A stretch of DNA of 5,181 nucleotides from an uncultured Bacteroidota bacterium (GCA_903835145.1 CAILMA010000393.1:1-5181); one strand, 5' to 3'; shown: positions 1 to 4,860, counted from the stretch's first letter. Notes: a model not told the origin generated them from the letters alone. Numbers and translations are program-made.

Positions 1-89
1 GCTTGAAAAATAAAAAATATATTACGACGGCAAACGCTCAATAAAAAAGCAACTCAGAGAAACACTCAGATAAAATAGAGAGTTTTTAG
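1..89. other. AT-rich non-coding segment upstream of truncated regulator
   Basis: No reading frame of useful length is visible on either strand. The frame of the downstream regulator has stops at 42-44 (TAA) and 87-89 (TAG). The intervening codons do not read as receiver-domain sequence. A short imperfect tandem duplication lies at 51-62 and 63-74 (two 12-nt units matching at 10 of 12 positions, core CTCAGA). The segment is clearly richer in A/T than the genes to its right. It may be decayed coding sequence or DNA joined to the regulator by a deletion; the sequence alone does not decide. Confidence 0.5.
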
Positions 90-143
90 AGATACCCTTT
101 AAAGAAAACGCCACCAGATGAAATCATCTCCTCTATAATAGAC
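90..143 (+). pseudogene. Remnant of the receiver-domain C-terminus of a NarL-type response regulator
   Basis: Read in the same frame as the downstream HTH gene, these codons give RYPLKKTPPDEIISSIID and run straight into LHEGGAPM. This matches the usual end of a NarL/FixJ receiver domain in Bacteroidota: the conserved lysine in an LLKKTPP-like segment, the last helix, then the linker to the HTH domain. The frame is closed by TAG at 87-89, and 90-143 contains no ATG, GTG or TTG in frame, so this part is probably untranslated. The rest of the receiver domain, including the phosphoacceptor Asp, is not present upstream. I infer a 5'-truncated gene. A sequencing or assembly error near 87-90 is unlikely to be the whole explanation, because 1-86 does not read as receiver sequence. 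Confidence 0.6.
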
Positions 144-425
144 TTGCATGAAGGTGGCGCACCTATGACCTCCAGTATCGCAAGAAAAGTCATCCATTCG
201 TTCCAAAGTCAGGTGGTGCCAGATACTCAGGACTACAGCCTAACTGCGAGAGAAAAGGAAATATTATATGGCCTGGTTGAAGGCCTTAGCTACAAGAAAA
301 TTGCAGAAAAGTATTTTCTCAGCATCAGTACTATACGCACACACATTTGCAACATTTATGAGAAGCTCCATGTAAACTCAAAATCGCAGGCTGTTGCCAA
401 AGTTTTGAAGAATTCCGGAGTATAG
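144..425 (+). CDS. LuxR/NarL-type HTH DNA-binding protein, probably a 5'-truncated response regulator
   Basis: The product is 93 aa from TTG at 144, or 86 aa from ATG at 165. It is essentially a GerE/LuxR-type DNA-binding domain: LTAREKEIL (residues 33-41), then the helix-turn-helix over about residues 49-75 with the recognition helix near STIRTHICNIYEKL, then QAVAKVL. The usual conserved positions of the fold (the Glu of REKE, Gly47, IAE, LS, T, H, N and KL) all look intact. Full-length NarL-family regulators are about 210-220 aa with an N-terminal receiver. Here only the receiver's end survives, and it is fused in frame upstream. ATG 165 has an SD-like AAGGTGG about 8 nt upstream, but those bases also encode the linker, so the match may be chance. 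It could be expressed as a phosphorylation-independent DNA-binding protein or be a dead remnant. The HTH family is secure; function is not. Confidence 0.75.
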   Translation: MHEGGAPMTSSIARKVIHSFQSQVVPDTQDYSLTAREKEILYGLVEGLSYKKIAEKYFLSISTIRTHICNIYEKLHVNSKSQAVAKVLKNSGV

Positions 426-426
426 C

Positions 427-446
427 AGCAATCGAAGTTGTTTTTA
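427..446 (+). terminator. Weak possible intrinsic terminator after the HTH gene
   Basis: Just after the stop codon, bases 427-432 can pair with 437-442 around a CGAA loop (six pairs, two of them G-U). A run of Ts follows at 441-445, partly within the stem. The stem is short and A/T-rich, so this is weak support. Confidence 0.25.
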
Positions 447-463
447 ATTCCTCTGTTAGTATT

Positions 464-479
464 TCAGATGTTTATCTGA
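464..479. repeat. Inverted repeat TCAGAT-GTTT-ATCTGA next to a promoter
   Basis: A perfect 6-bp inverted repeat (464-469 and 474-479) with a 4-nt loop lies directly left of the proposed -33 element at 480-482. It could be an operator for the lipoprotein gene or a weak terminator hairpin for the HTH gene. No T-run follows it, which slightly favours an operator-like role. Confidence 0.3.
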
Positions 480-510
480 TTGCTTGCTCCTGCCATTGGC
501 TGTTATTTTG
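480..510 (+). promoter_or_regulatory. Putative Bacteroidota-type promoter of the lipoprotein gene
   Basis: TTG at 480-482 (ATTG with the preceding base, against the -33 consensus TTTG) is followed after 20 nt by TTATTTTG at 503-510. That differs from the -7 consensus TAnnTTTG at one position. Transcription would begin near 514 and leave a leader of about 59 nt before the ATG at 573. This position also argues against translation starting at the in-frame TTG at 480. Confidence 0.4.
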
Positions 511-572
511 CGCATGTCTTTTATGCTCGTTTCCAAAATGGGCGGGCTATTCTAAACCGTAAAATAACAATT

Positions 573-1097
573 ATGAAGAAGGTAATTTTTGCTTTAAGCA
601 TGGCAGGTGTTTTGTTTGTTGCAAGCTGCTCCAAGAGCAGTAGTAGCTCAAGTACAGTTCCAAAAGGTACATTAACAGCTGGCGGTACCACCTATACCGA
701 GCTCTGGGGAGCCGACTCAGTAAATTCCGGTTTTTTCGGAAATACAGTGAATGCATTGGTGAGCAGGTTCTCCACAGCCGATGGCAAGAAATTTTGCGAC
801 ATCTATGTGTATTCTAAAAATACGGCACGCCCCACTGCCGGCAGTTACAACATAGGAGGGTCAACCTACATAATGTCAGGCAACCAGCAACAGATATTAT
901 TCAGTGATAGCTCAGCACTTGGGGAGGGATTGTATGCTCCGGACACAGTGACCAGCGTAAACGCAATTATCTCTGTTGTTTCAGGTAAAATATCAGAGGC
1001 TATCCCATCCATTCGCCTTACCGGATTTTTTACGCCTGCAGGAGGTTCTTCTTATTCGGATACCATAATGTTATCGGGTGTGGTTTCTGAGCAATAG
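573..1097 (+). CDS. Small serine-rich lipoprotein of unknown function
   Basis: The product is 174 aa. The N-terminus is a classic type II signal peptide: MKK, a hydrophobic stretch, then the lipobox VASC with the lipidated Cys at residue 19. A flexible linker of one Lys and six consecutive Ser follows. No acidic cluster follows the Cys, so the surface-export signal described for some Bacteroidota lipoproteins is not evident, and a periplasm-facing location is a reasonable guess. The mature part (about residues 28-174) is rich in Gly, Ser, Thr and aromatic residues with alternating hydrophobic stretches (such as FCDIYVYS and SIRLTGFF), suggesting a beta-rich fold. I do not recognise the family. 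ATG at 573 was chosen over the in-frame TTG at 480 because the signal peptide begins exactly there and the extra 31 residues would ruin it. It appears to be a single-gene unit, and there is no SD sequence. Confidence 0.85.
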   Translation: MKKVIFALSMAGVLFVASCSKSSSSSSTVPKGTLTAGGTTYTELWGADSVNSGFFGNTVNALVSRFSTADGKKFCDIYVYSKNTARPTAGSYNIGGSTYIMSGNQQQILFSDSSALGEGLYAPDTVTSVNAIISVVSGKISEAIPSIRLTGFFTPAGGSSYSDTIMLSGVVSEQ

Positions 1098-1110
1098 TGT
1101 TTTACTATTG
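1092..1110 (+). terminator. Possible terminator hairpin overlapping the lipoprotein stop codon
   Basis: CAATAGT (1092-1098) and ACTATTG (1104-1110) form a perfect 7-bp stem around GTTTT. The stem contains the stop codon at 1095-1097. It is A/T-rich, and only a modest T-stretch (1115-1118) follows, so it may be a weak terminator or a 3'-end stabilising hairpin. Confidence 0.35.
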
Positions 1111-1141
1111 TCAATTTTGGGCTTCAAGAGATTTTTTTCAA

Positions 1142-1260
1142 AACCCGACTTGCACATTTTCATGGGCGTGTGCTGCAATGAAACTCGATATCACATAGTT
1201 GAAATGGACTTCGGGTTCAAGCAACAGGCGGCGTTGGTCATGGGTTGACTTTAGCGCCGC
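1142..1260. other. Intergenic region with several inverted repeats (candidate structured element)
   Basis: The 234-nt gap between the lipoprotein and asparaginase genes holds several dyads. AACCCGA (1142-1148) pairs with TCGGGTT (1211-1217). Inside that, GCACA (1152-1156) pairs with TGTGC (1169-1173). To the right is a nested hairpin in which GCGGCG (1228-1233) pairs with CGCCGC (1255-1260), and GTCA (1237-1240) pairs with TGAC (1246-1249) around TGGGT. CAAC (1222-1225) could instead pair with GTTG (1233-1236), a mutually exclusive fold. A 28-codon ATG frame runs 1162-1248 without recognisable similarity or SD, and I do not call it as a gene. Possible identities are a structured leader, a small RNA or a dispersed intergenic repeat; no known riboswitch class is recognised. 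Confidence 0.3.
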
Positions 1261-1279
1261 GGAAAAATATGGCTCTAAA

Positions 1280-1312
1280 TTGACGCACGGTTATATTTTT
1301 TTGCCTACCTTG
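1280..1312 (+). promoter_or_regulatory. Weak putative promoter of the asparaginase-cutC operon
   Basis: TTG at 1280-1282 and TACCTTG at 1306-1312 loosely resemble the Bacteroidota -33 (TTTG) and -7 (TAnnTTTG) elements. The -7 copy is one T short and the spacing of 23 nt is long. Transcription would start near 1317, giving a leader of only about 15 nt. Confidence 0.28.
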
Positions 1313-1329
1313 AAAACTCAATTTTTCAA
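1310..1329. repeat. Inverted repeat just before the asparaginase start codon
   Basis: TTGAAAA (1310-1316) and TTTTCAA (1323-1329) form a perfect 7-bp dyad with a 6-nt loop, ending 2 nt before the ATG at 1332 and overlapping the proposed -7 element. It could be an operator, or a weak hairpin near the initiation site. Its low G/C content means it may also be chance. Confidence 0.25.
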
Positions 1330-1331
1330 TT

Positions 1332-2378
1332 ATGTCTGACCGCCGGAGGTTTATGAAGCTTTCTGTTTTGGGGTCCGCAGCATTTTTGGCGGGCAAACAT
1401 GTCATGGCTTCACCACAACAGGAACATAAGCCCGTTTCGGTAAAAGGTCATCCGATAGTAATTTCAACATGGGATTTTGGGAAGGCTGCCAATGAAGCAG
1501 CCTGGGAGGTGCTGGGGAAGGGCGGCCGTGCCCTTGATGCTGTAGAGCGTGGGGTAAAGGTGCCGGAAGCGGACCCAACCAACCAGAGTGTGGGTCTTGG
1601 CGGGCGACCTGACAGGGATGGGTTTGTGACACTGGATGCCTGTATAATGGATGAAAACTATAAGTGTGGCGCAGTCGCCTTTCTTGAGCATATTGTGCAT
1701 CCCATTTCGGTGGCGCGGCTGGTAATGGAAAAGACGCCACATGTAATGCTGGTAGGGGAAGGGGCGCTGCAGTTTGCGCTGGCCAATGGATTTAAAAAAG
1801 AAAACCTGCTTACAGAAAAGAGCAAGGCGGAGTGGAAGGAATGGCTTAAAGAATCGAAATACAAGCCCGAAGCAAATATTGAAAACAAGCACCACCAGAA
1901 TGTGCAGGGCAGCAAGCCGGGCGATGCAAAAAACCATGATACTATTGGTATGGTGGCGCTTGATACCAACGGCGATATGAGCGGCGCCTGCACCACCAGC
2001 GGGATGGCTTACAAAATAAGGGGGCGCGTTGGCGATTCTCCCATCATAGGAGCTGGTTTGTACGTTGATAATGAAGTTGGGGCAGCTACAAGCACGGGAG
2101 TGGGCGAGGAGGTTATAAGAATTGTAGGTTCCCACCTTGTAGTGGAACTCATGAGGCAGGGATATAAACCCGAGGAAGCCTGTAAAAAAGCAGTAGAGCG
2201 AATCATATCCAGGAATCCGGAAAATGCAAAAATTGTGCAGGTTGGATTTTTGGCACTCAGCAAAAATGGCACCTATGGTGCATATGCGCTTCAAAAGGGT
2301 TTTTCTTATGCGGTTAAAAACGGCAATGAGAGTAAAATTATTGATGCGCCCTATTTTTATGATAATGAGGCAAAATAA
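1332..2378 (+). CDS. N(4)-(beta-N-acetylglucosaminyl)-L-asparaginase (glycosylasparaginase), Tat-exported
   Basis: This 348-aa N-terminal-nucleophile hydrolase is expected to cleave the bond between Asn and GlcNAc in GlcNAc-Asn, the last step of N-glycan breakdown. Residues 4-10 (RRRFMKL) followed by a hydrophobic stretch and ASPQQ form a twin-arginine signal, so export as a folded protein to the periplasm is expected. STWDFG (45-50) carries the conserved substrate-pocket Trp; GGRALDAVE (64-72), SVGLGG (86-91) and TLDACIMD (100-107) are family blocks. HDTIGMVALD (202-211) contains the autocleavage site, Asp203/Thr204, making Thr204 the N-terminal nucleophile of the beta subunit. GRVGDSP (231-237) and TSTGVGEE (253-260) are the substrate-binding blocks. 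Length fits the exported Flavobacterium (Elizabethkingia) enzyme. Related isoaspartyl peptidases share the fold, but the HDTIGM block and TWxF pocket favour glycosylasparaginase. The start is fixed by the Tat motif; there is no SD. cutC follows 54 nt downstream. Confidence 0.9.
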   Translation: MSDRRRFMKLSVLGSAAFLAGKHVMASPQQEHKPVSVKGHPIVISTWDFGKAANEAAWEVLGKGGRALDAVERGVKVPEADPTNQSVGLGGRPDRDGFVTLDACIMDENYKCGAVAFLEHIVHPISVARLVMEKTPHVMLVGEGALQFALANGFKKENLLTEKSKAEWKEWLKESKYKPEANIENKHHQNVQGSKPGDAKNHDTIGMVALDTNGDMSGACTTSGMAYKIRGRVGDSPIIGAGLYVDNEVGAATSTGVGEEVIRIVGSHLVVELMRQGYKPEEACKKAVERIISRNPENAKIVQVGFLALSKNGTYGAYALQKGFSYAVKNGNESKIIDAPYFYDNEAK

Positions 2379-2432
2379 CAGGATCGAAATCCATTCCATC
2401 AGAATTTTCAAATAAGATAATTTTCGTTACTT

Positions 2433-3107
2433 ATGCTCGAAGTTTGTGCTTATAACGTTGCATCTTGTTTCGTCGCCGATTTGAACGGCGCCGGGCGCAT
2501 TGAATTTTGCGCTAACCCTGCATTGGGAGGTACCACACCGCCCATTAAGGATGTTCGCGAATTACTTAACGTGATTGGTATCCCTGTGTATCCCATAATC
2601 CGGCCAGCCCGGGGTGGAGATTTTGTTTACAGCAAAGAAGAAACAGAACTGATAAAGCAGGAAATACAGGCATGCCGGCAAGCAGGGTGCAAGGGGATTT
2701 CTACAGGTGCTGCAAGCCGGGACAATAGGTTGGACAGGGAAATGATGCTTAGAATAATGGACTGGGCAGGGCCTATGGAAATCACCTGCCATAAAGTATT
2801 TGATGAGACCCCCGATGCATTCGAGGCACTGGAATTGCTGATGTCTCTCGGGGTAAAAAGGGTTTTAACCTCGGGACTAAAAAAAACAGCACTCGAGGGC
2901 GCACCGTTATTGTCGCAGCTCATTAAACACGCTGGCGATAGGATAATTATAATGCCGGGAGGCAGCGTAAGATCAACGAACATCAAGGAAATAAGTGCCA
3001 TCACCGGGGCAAAAGAGTTTCACAGCTCAGCTATTACCAACCCCAATAGTGATTTATTCCTTGCCGACGAAATTGAAGTGCGTGCAATAGTGGCGGCCAT
3101 GAAATAG
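2433..3107 (+). CDS. cutC: CutC family TIM-barrel protein
   Basis: The 224-aa product matches the CutC family across its length: MLEVCAYN at the N-terminus, GRIEFCANPALGGTTPP (21-37), PIIRPARGGDFVYS (54-67), ITCHKVFD (117-124), VKRVLTSGLK (141-150), IIMPGGSVR (172-180) and EFHSSA (195-200). CutC is a cytosolic TIM barrel; there is no signal peptide. E. coli CutC has 248 aa and ends in a longer tail. The family was named for copper tolerance, but in E. coli that phenotype was later traced to the small RNA MicL, which arises from the 3' end of cutC, so the protein's biochemical role is unsettled. Position 54 nt after a glycosylasparaginase gene, same strand and no clear promoter between, suggests co-transcription and a possible role in amino sugar or glycan breakdown (inference). 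The ATG agrees with the conserved family N-terminus; no SD is present. Confidence 0.92.
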   Translation: MLEVCAYNVASCFVADLNGAGRIEFCANPALGGTTPPIKDVRELLNVIGIPVYPIIRPARGGDFVYSKEETELIKQEIQACRQAGCKGISTGAASRDNRLDREMMLRIMDWAGPMEITCHKVFDETPDAFEALELLMSLGVKRVLTSGLKKTALEGAPLLSQLIKHAGDRIIIMPGGSVRSTNIKEISAITGAKEFHSSAITNPNSDLFLADEIEVRAIVAAMK

Positions 3108-3124
3108 AACTCGGGAGCTCTTTT
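3106..3124 (+). terminator. Weak terminator-like hairpin after cutC
   Basis: Overlapping the cutC stop codon, AGA-A-CT (3106-3111) can pair with AG-C-TCT (3116-3121) around CGGG, with one A/C mismatch, followed by TTT. A second short dyad, TTCAA (3123-3127) and TTGAA (3135-3139), lies alongside. The 54-nt space between two convergent genes is where a shared terminator would be expected, but neither hairpin is strong. Confidence 0.25.
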
Positions 3125-3161
3125 CAATTTTCAGTTGAAGACTGCCCTGGAGGATGGGTCA

Positions 3162-3560
3162 TCAATCGAAGTTGTCATTGCGCCGCATTTCTTTCTTTTC
3201 GGAGTCTCTTTTTTTCTCATCGAGGCGGCGTTCTTTGGCGGCTTTAGATGGCTTTGTGGCCTTTCTTGGCTTGGGTTTTATAAGGCTTTTCTCTACCAGT
3301 TCCTCCATTTTATGGAGTGCTATCAATTTGTTTTCAAGTTGGGAGCGGGTTTCGGTGCACCTTACCAGCAAGAAGCCGTCTTTATTGATCCTTCGGGATA
3401 GTTTGGAGGCGATAAGTATTTTTTCTTCTTCAGTGAACACCAACGAGGTACTTACATGCCAGTACGCCTCAGCCATGGTTGCCACTTTATTTACATTCTG
3501 GCCACCACTACCTCCGCTTCGTGCTGTTTTATAAAATATCTCGTTTGTAAAGTCTTTCAC
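3162..3560 (-). CDS. arfB: Ribosome-rescue peptidyl-tRNA hydrolase ArfB (YaeJ)
   Basis: ArfB releases stalled peptides from ribosomes that have run off the end of an mRNA, by hydrolysing peptidyl-tRNA in the P site. From GTG at 3560 the product is 132 aa, close to the roughly 140 aa of E. coli ArfB. TARSGGSGGQNVNKV (12-26) contains the catalytic GGQ at residues 19-21. The lysine/arginine-rich tail (KPKPRKATKPSKAAKERRL onwards, about 95-132) is the segment that enters the empty mRNA channel in ArfB and distinguishes it from full release factors RF1/RF2. The only in-frame alternatives are TTG at 3611, which would add 17 residues unlike the family N-terminus and lies inside the promoter, and an internal Met beyond the GGQ, which would destroy the enzyme. 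Start at GTG 3560 is therefore preferred. The gene is convergent with cutC (54 nt apart) and divergent from the reductase gene. Confidence 0.92.
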   Translation of the reverse strand: MKDFTNEIFYKTARSGGSGGQNVNKVATMAEAYWHVSTSLVFTEEEKILIASKLSRRINKDGFLLVRCTETRSQLENKLIALHKMEELVEKSLIKPKPRKATKPSKAAKERRLDEKKRDSEKKEMRRNDNFD

Positions 3561-3564
3561 TCGC

Positions 3565-3596
3565 CAAAGGTATGCACATCTGTAAAATTTAGCTAA
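3565..3596 (-). promoter_or_regulatory. Bacteroidota-type promoter of arfB, giving a near-leaderless mRNA
   Basis: On the minus strand TACCTTTG (3572 down to 3565) is a perfect match to the -7 consensus TAnnTTTG. Twenty nt upstream is TTAG (3596 down to 3593), matching TTTG at three of four bases. With the usual distance from the -7 element, transcription would start at about 3561, within a base or two of the GTG start at 3560. The palindrome TTAGCTAA (3589-3596) covers the -33 element. Confidence 0.6.
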
Positions 3597-3704
3597 TTGC
3601 GATCGGGGCAATAGATTTTATCATGGGCCGTACAATGCGTGAATTTTGAACGAATAACTGGAAAACGGGCCTCGGCTGAAATTTTTTTGCTTGTTTTTAA
3701 GCCT

Positions 3705-3730
3705 CGAAATCCCCAAATTTGAATATTTCG
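3705..3730. repeat. Nested dyad in the arfB/reductase divergent region
   Basis: CGAAAT (3705-3710) and ATTTCG (3725-3730) form a 6-bp inverted repeat, and the space between them holds the 8-bp palindrome CAAATTTG (3714-3721). It lies in the 247-nt divergent region and overlaps a possible -33 TTTG at 3718-3721, so it is a candidate operator; chance cannot be excluded in A/T-rich DNA. Confidence 0.25.
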
Positions 3731-3761
3731 GTGAGCATCAACTATATTATTTTATTGTGCA

Positions 3762-3794
3762 TTAGTGATAAGTTTCTCAGAATTCCTATTTTTA
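3762..3794 (+). promoter_or_regulatory. Putative promoter of the PaaE-like reductase gene
   Basis: TTAG (3762-3765), 21 nt, then TATTTTTA (3787-3794) matches the Bacteroidota promoter at three of four -33 bases and five of the six fixed -7 bases, placing transcription start about 10 nt before the ATG at 3808. An alternative is TTTG (3718-3721), 21 nt, TATATTAT (3743-3750), which has a better -33 and a poorer -7. The sequence does not clearly decide between them. Confidence 0.35.
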
Positions 3795-3807
3795 GCACCC
3801 AAATTAA

Positions 3808-4860
3808 ATGTCAGGCACGAGCGCTATATATAAATCCGTTGTCATTACCACTATCAGGCAGGAAAACATTGGTGTGAAAACCTTTACTGTAACCTGCGAA
3901 GATGGAAGTCCTGTCCCTTACCAGTCGGGACAGTTCATCACCTTTGTGTTTACAATAAAGGGTATTGAGGAGCGCAGGTCTTATTCTATTTCATCGTCGG
4001 CCGAGCTGGGTGAGCCGTTATCCTTCACTGTAAAGCGAATTGAAAACGGAACCTATTCCCGGTTGTTGGTTGATAAATCGGAACCGGGCGACAAGTTGCA
4101 AACGTCAGGTGTTGCAGGACTATTCAGGCTTCCTCAGGATTTCAGCAAGTACCAGCAGTTTTTTTTCTTTGCTGCCGGCATTGGTATCACGCCTGAGTTT
4201 TCGCTGATAAAAACGCTGCTTAACACCCATCCCAAGACAAAAGCAGTTCTTATTTTCAGCAACCGCTGGCAGGAGAGTGTTGTCTTTTTTGACGAGATTA
4301 ATGCATTACAAGCGAAGTTTTCAGAACGTTTTCGGGTTGAGTTCTTGTATAGTACGTCGTACCACCTGGAGCGGGCGAGGCTCAACAAAGCATTACTGCC
4401 AGTATTGCTAAAAGAATATAGCGAGGCACCCAAGAGCGCAATGCTATTTTATGTCTGCGGCCCCTATAACTATATGAGGATGGTGAATCTGGCTCTTGAA
4501 GAACAGGGTGTTGAAAGTGACCAGATACGCAAAGAAAATTTCAGACCATTTGAAAGGCCGGTAATAAAAACAGAGCCGCGCGACCAAAAGGCATATAAGG
4601 TAACAATAAGGCGGTCCGGCGCAGAACAAACCTTTATCTGCCAGTATCCCGACAGTATATTAGAAGCAGCAAAAAAGAATGGGATTGCCCTGCCATACAG
4701 TTGCGAGATAGGGCGCTGTGGCAGCTGCTCAGGCAAGTGCGTAAAGGGCAAGGTATGGATGAGCTACGACGAGGTGCTGATGGACACTGATACTGCACTG
4801 GGCATAGTACTTACGTGCACTGGGCACCCTGTGGGGGGCGACGTGGTTATAGAATTGTAG
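3808..4860 (+). CDS. PaaE-like NAD(P)H oxidoreductase with FAD and 2Fe-2S domains
   Basis: The 350-aa product passes electrons from NAD(P)H through FAD to a 2Fe-2S cluster and on to a partner enzyme. Domain order is FAD-binding barrel (about 8-108, with the flavin motif RSYS at 57-60), NAD-binding Rossmann-like domain (about 115-235, with GIGITP at 124-129 and CGPYNYM at 217-223), linker, then a plant-type ferredoxin domain (about 262-350). Cluster ligands are Cys299, Cys304, Cys307 (C-x4-C-x2-C) and Cys337; Cys311 is extra. Order and length match PaaE, the phenylacetyl-CoA epoxidase reductase (356 aa in E. coli), and related oxygenase or desaturase reductases. No paaABCD-like oxygenase gene lies in this window, so the partner and pathway are unknown and paaE is not assigned as a symbol. 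It is cytosolic with no signal or membrane segment. ATG 3808 has no SD; the gene seems monocistronic. Confidence 0.9.
   Translation: MSGTSAIYKSVVITTIRQENIGVKTFTVTCEDGSPVPYQSGQFITFVFTIKGIEERRSYSISSSAELGEPLSFTVKRIENGTYSRLLVDKSEPGDKLQTSGVAGLFRLPQDFSKYQQFFFFAAGIGITPEFSLIKTLLNTHPKTKAVLIFSNRWQESVVFFDEINALQAKFSERFRVEFLYSTSYHLERARLNKALLPVLLKEYSEAPKSAMLFYVCGPYNYMRMVNLALEEQGVESDQIRKENFRPFERPVIKTEPRDQKAYKVTIRRSGAEQTFICQYPDSILEAAKKNGIALPYSCEIGRCGSCSGKCVKGKVWMSYDEVLMDTDTALGIVLTCTGHPVGGDVVIEL

Noticed and set aside
429..441. 13-nt exact direct repeat of CAATCGAAGTTGT, with a second copy at 3163-3175
   Set aside because: One such match in 5 kb is not very unlikely by chance. The second copy lies inside the arfB 3' coding end, with no shared flanks or mobile-element signs.
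480..572. In-frame extension of the lipoprotein to a TTG at 480, adding 31 residues
   Set aside because: The added residues precede a textbook lipoprotein signal peptide that starts at ATG 573, and the region overlaps the likely promoter.
1162..1248. 28-codon ATG frame in the gap before the asparaginase gene
   Set aside because: There is no SD, no recognisable similarity and a short length. It is kept only as a note in the structured-region finding, not as a gene.
1464..2411. Long open frame on the minus strand across the asparaginase gene
   Set aside because: It is a shadow of the well-supported plus-strand enzyme. Its translation has no family blocks and an unnatural composition.
3135..3534. 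Two overlapping plus-strand open frames across arfB
   Set aside because: They are antisense to the conserved ArfB coding region, and their translations show no domain.
3561..3611. Upstream TTG start for arfB adding 17 residues
   Set aside because: The extra residues do not resemble the ArfB N-terminus and coincide with a perfect -7 promoter element.
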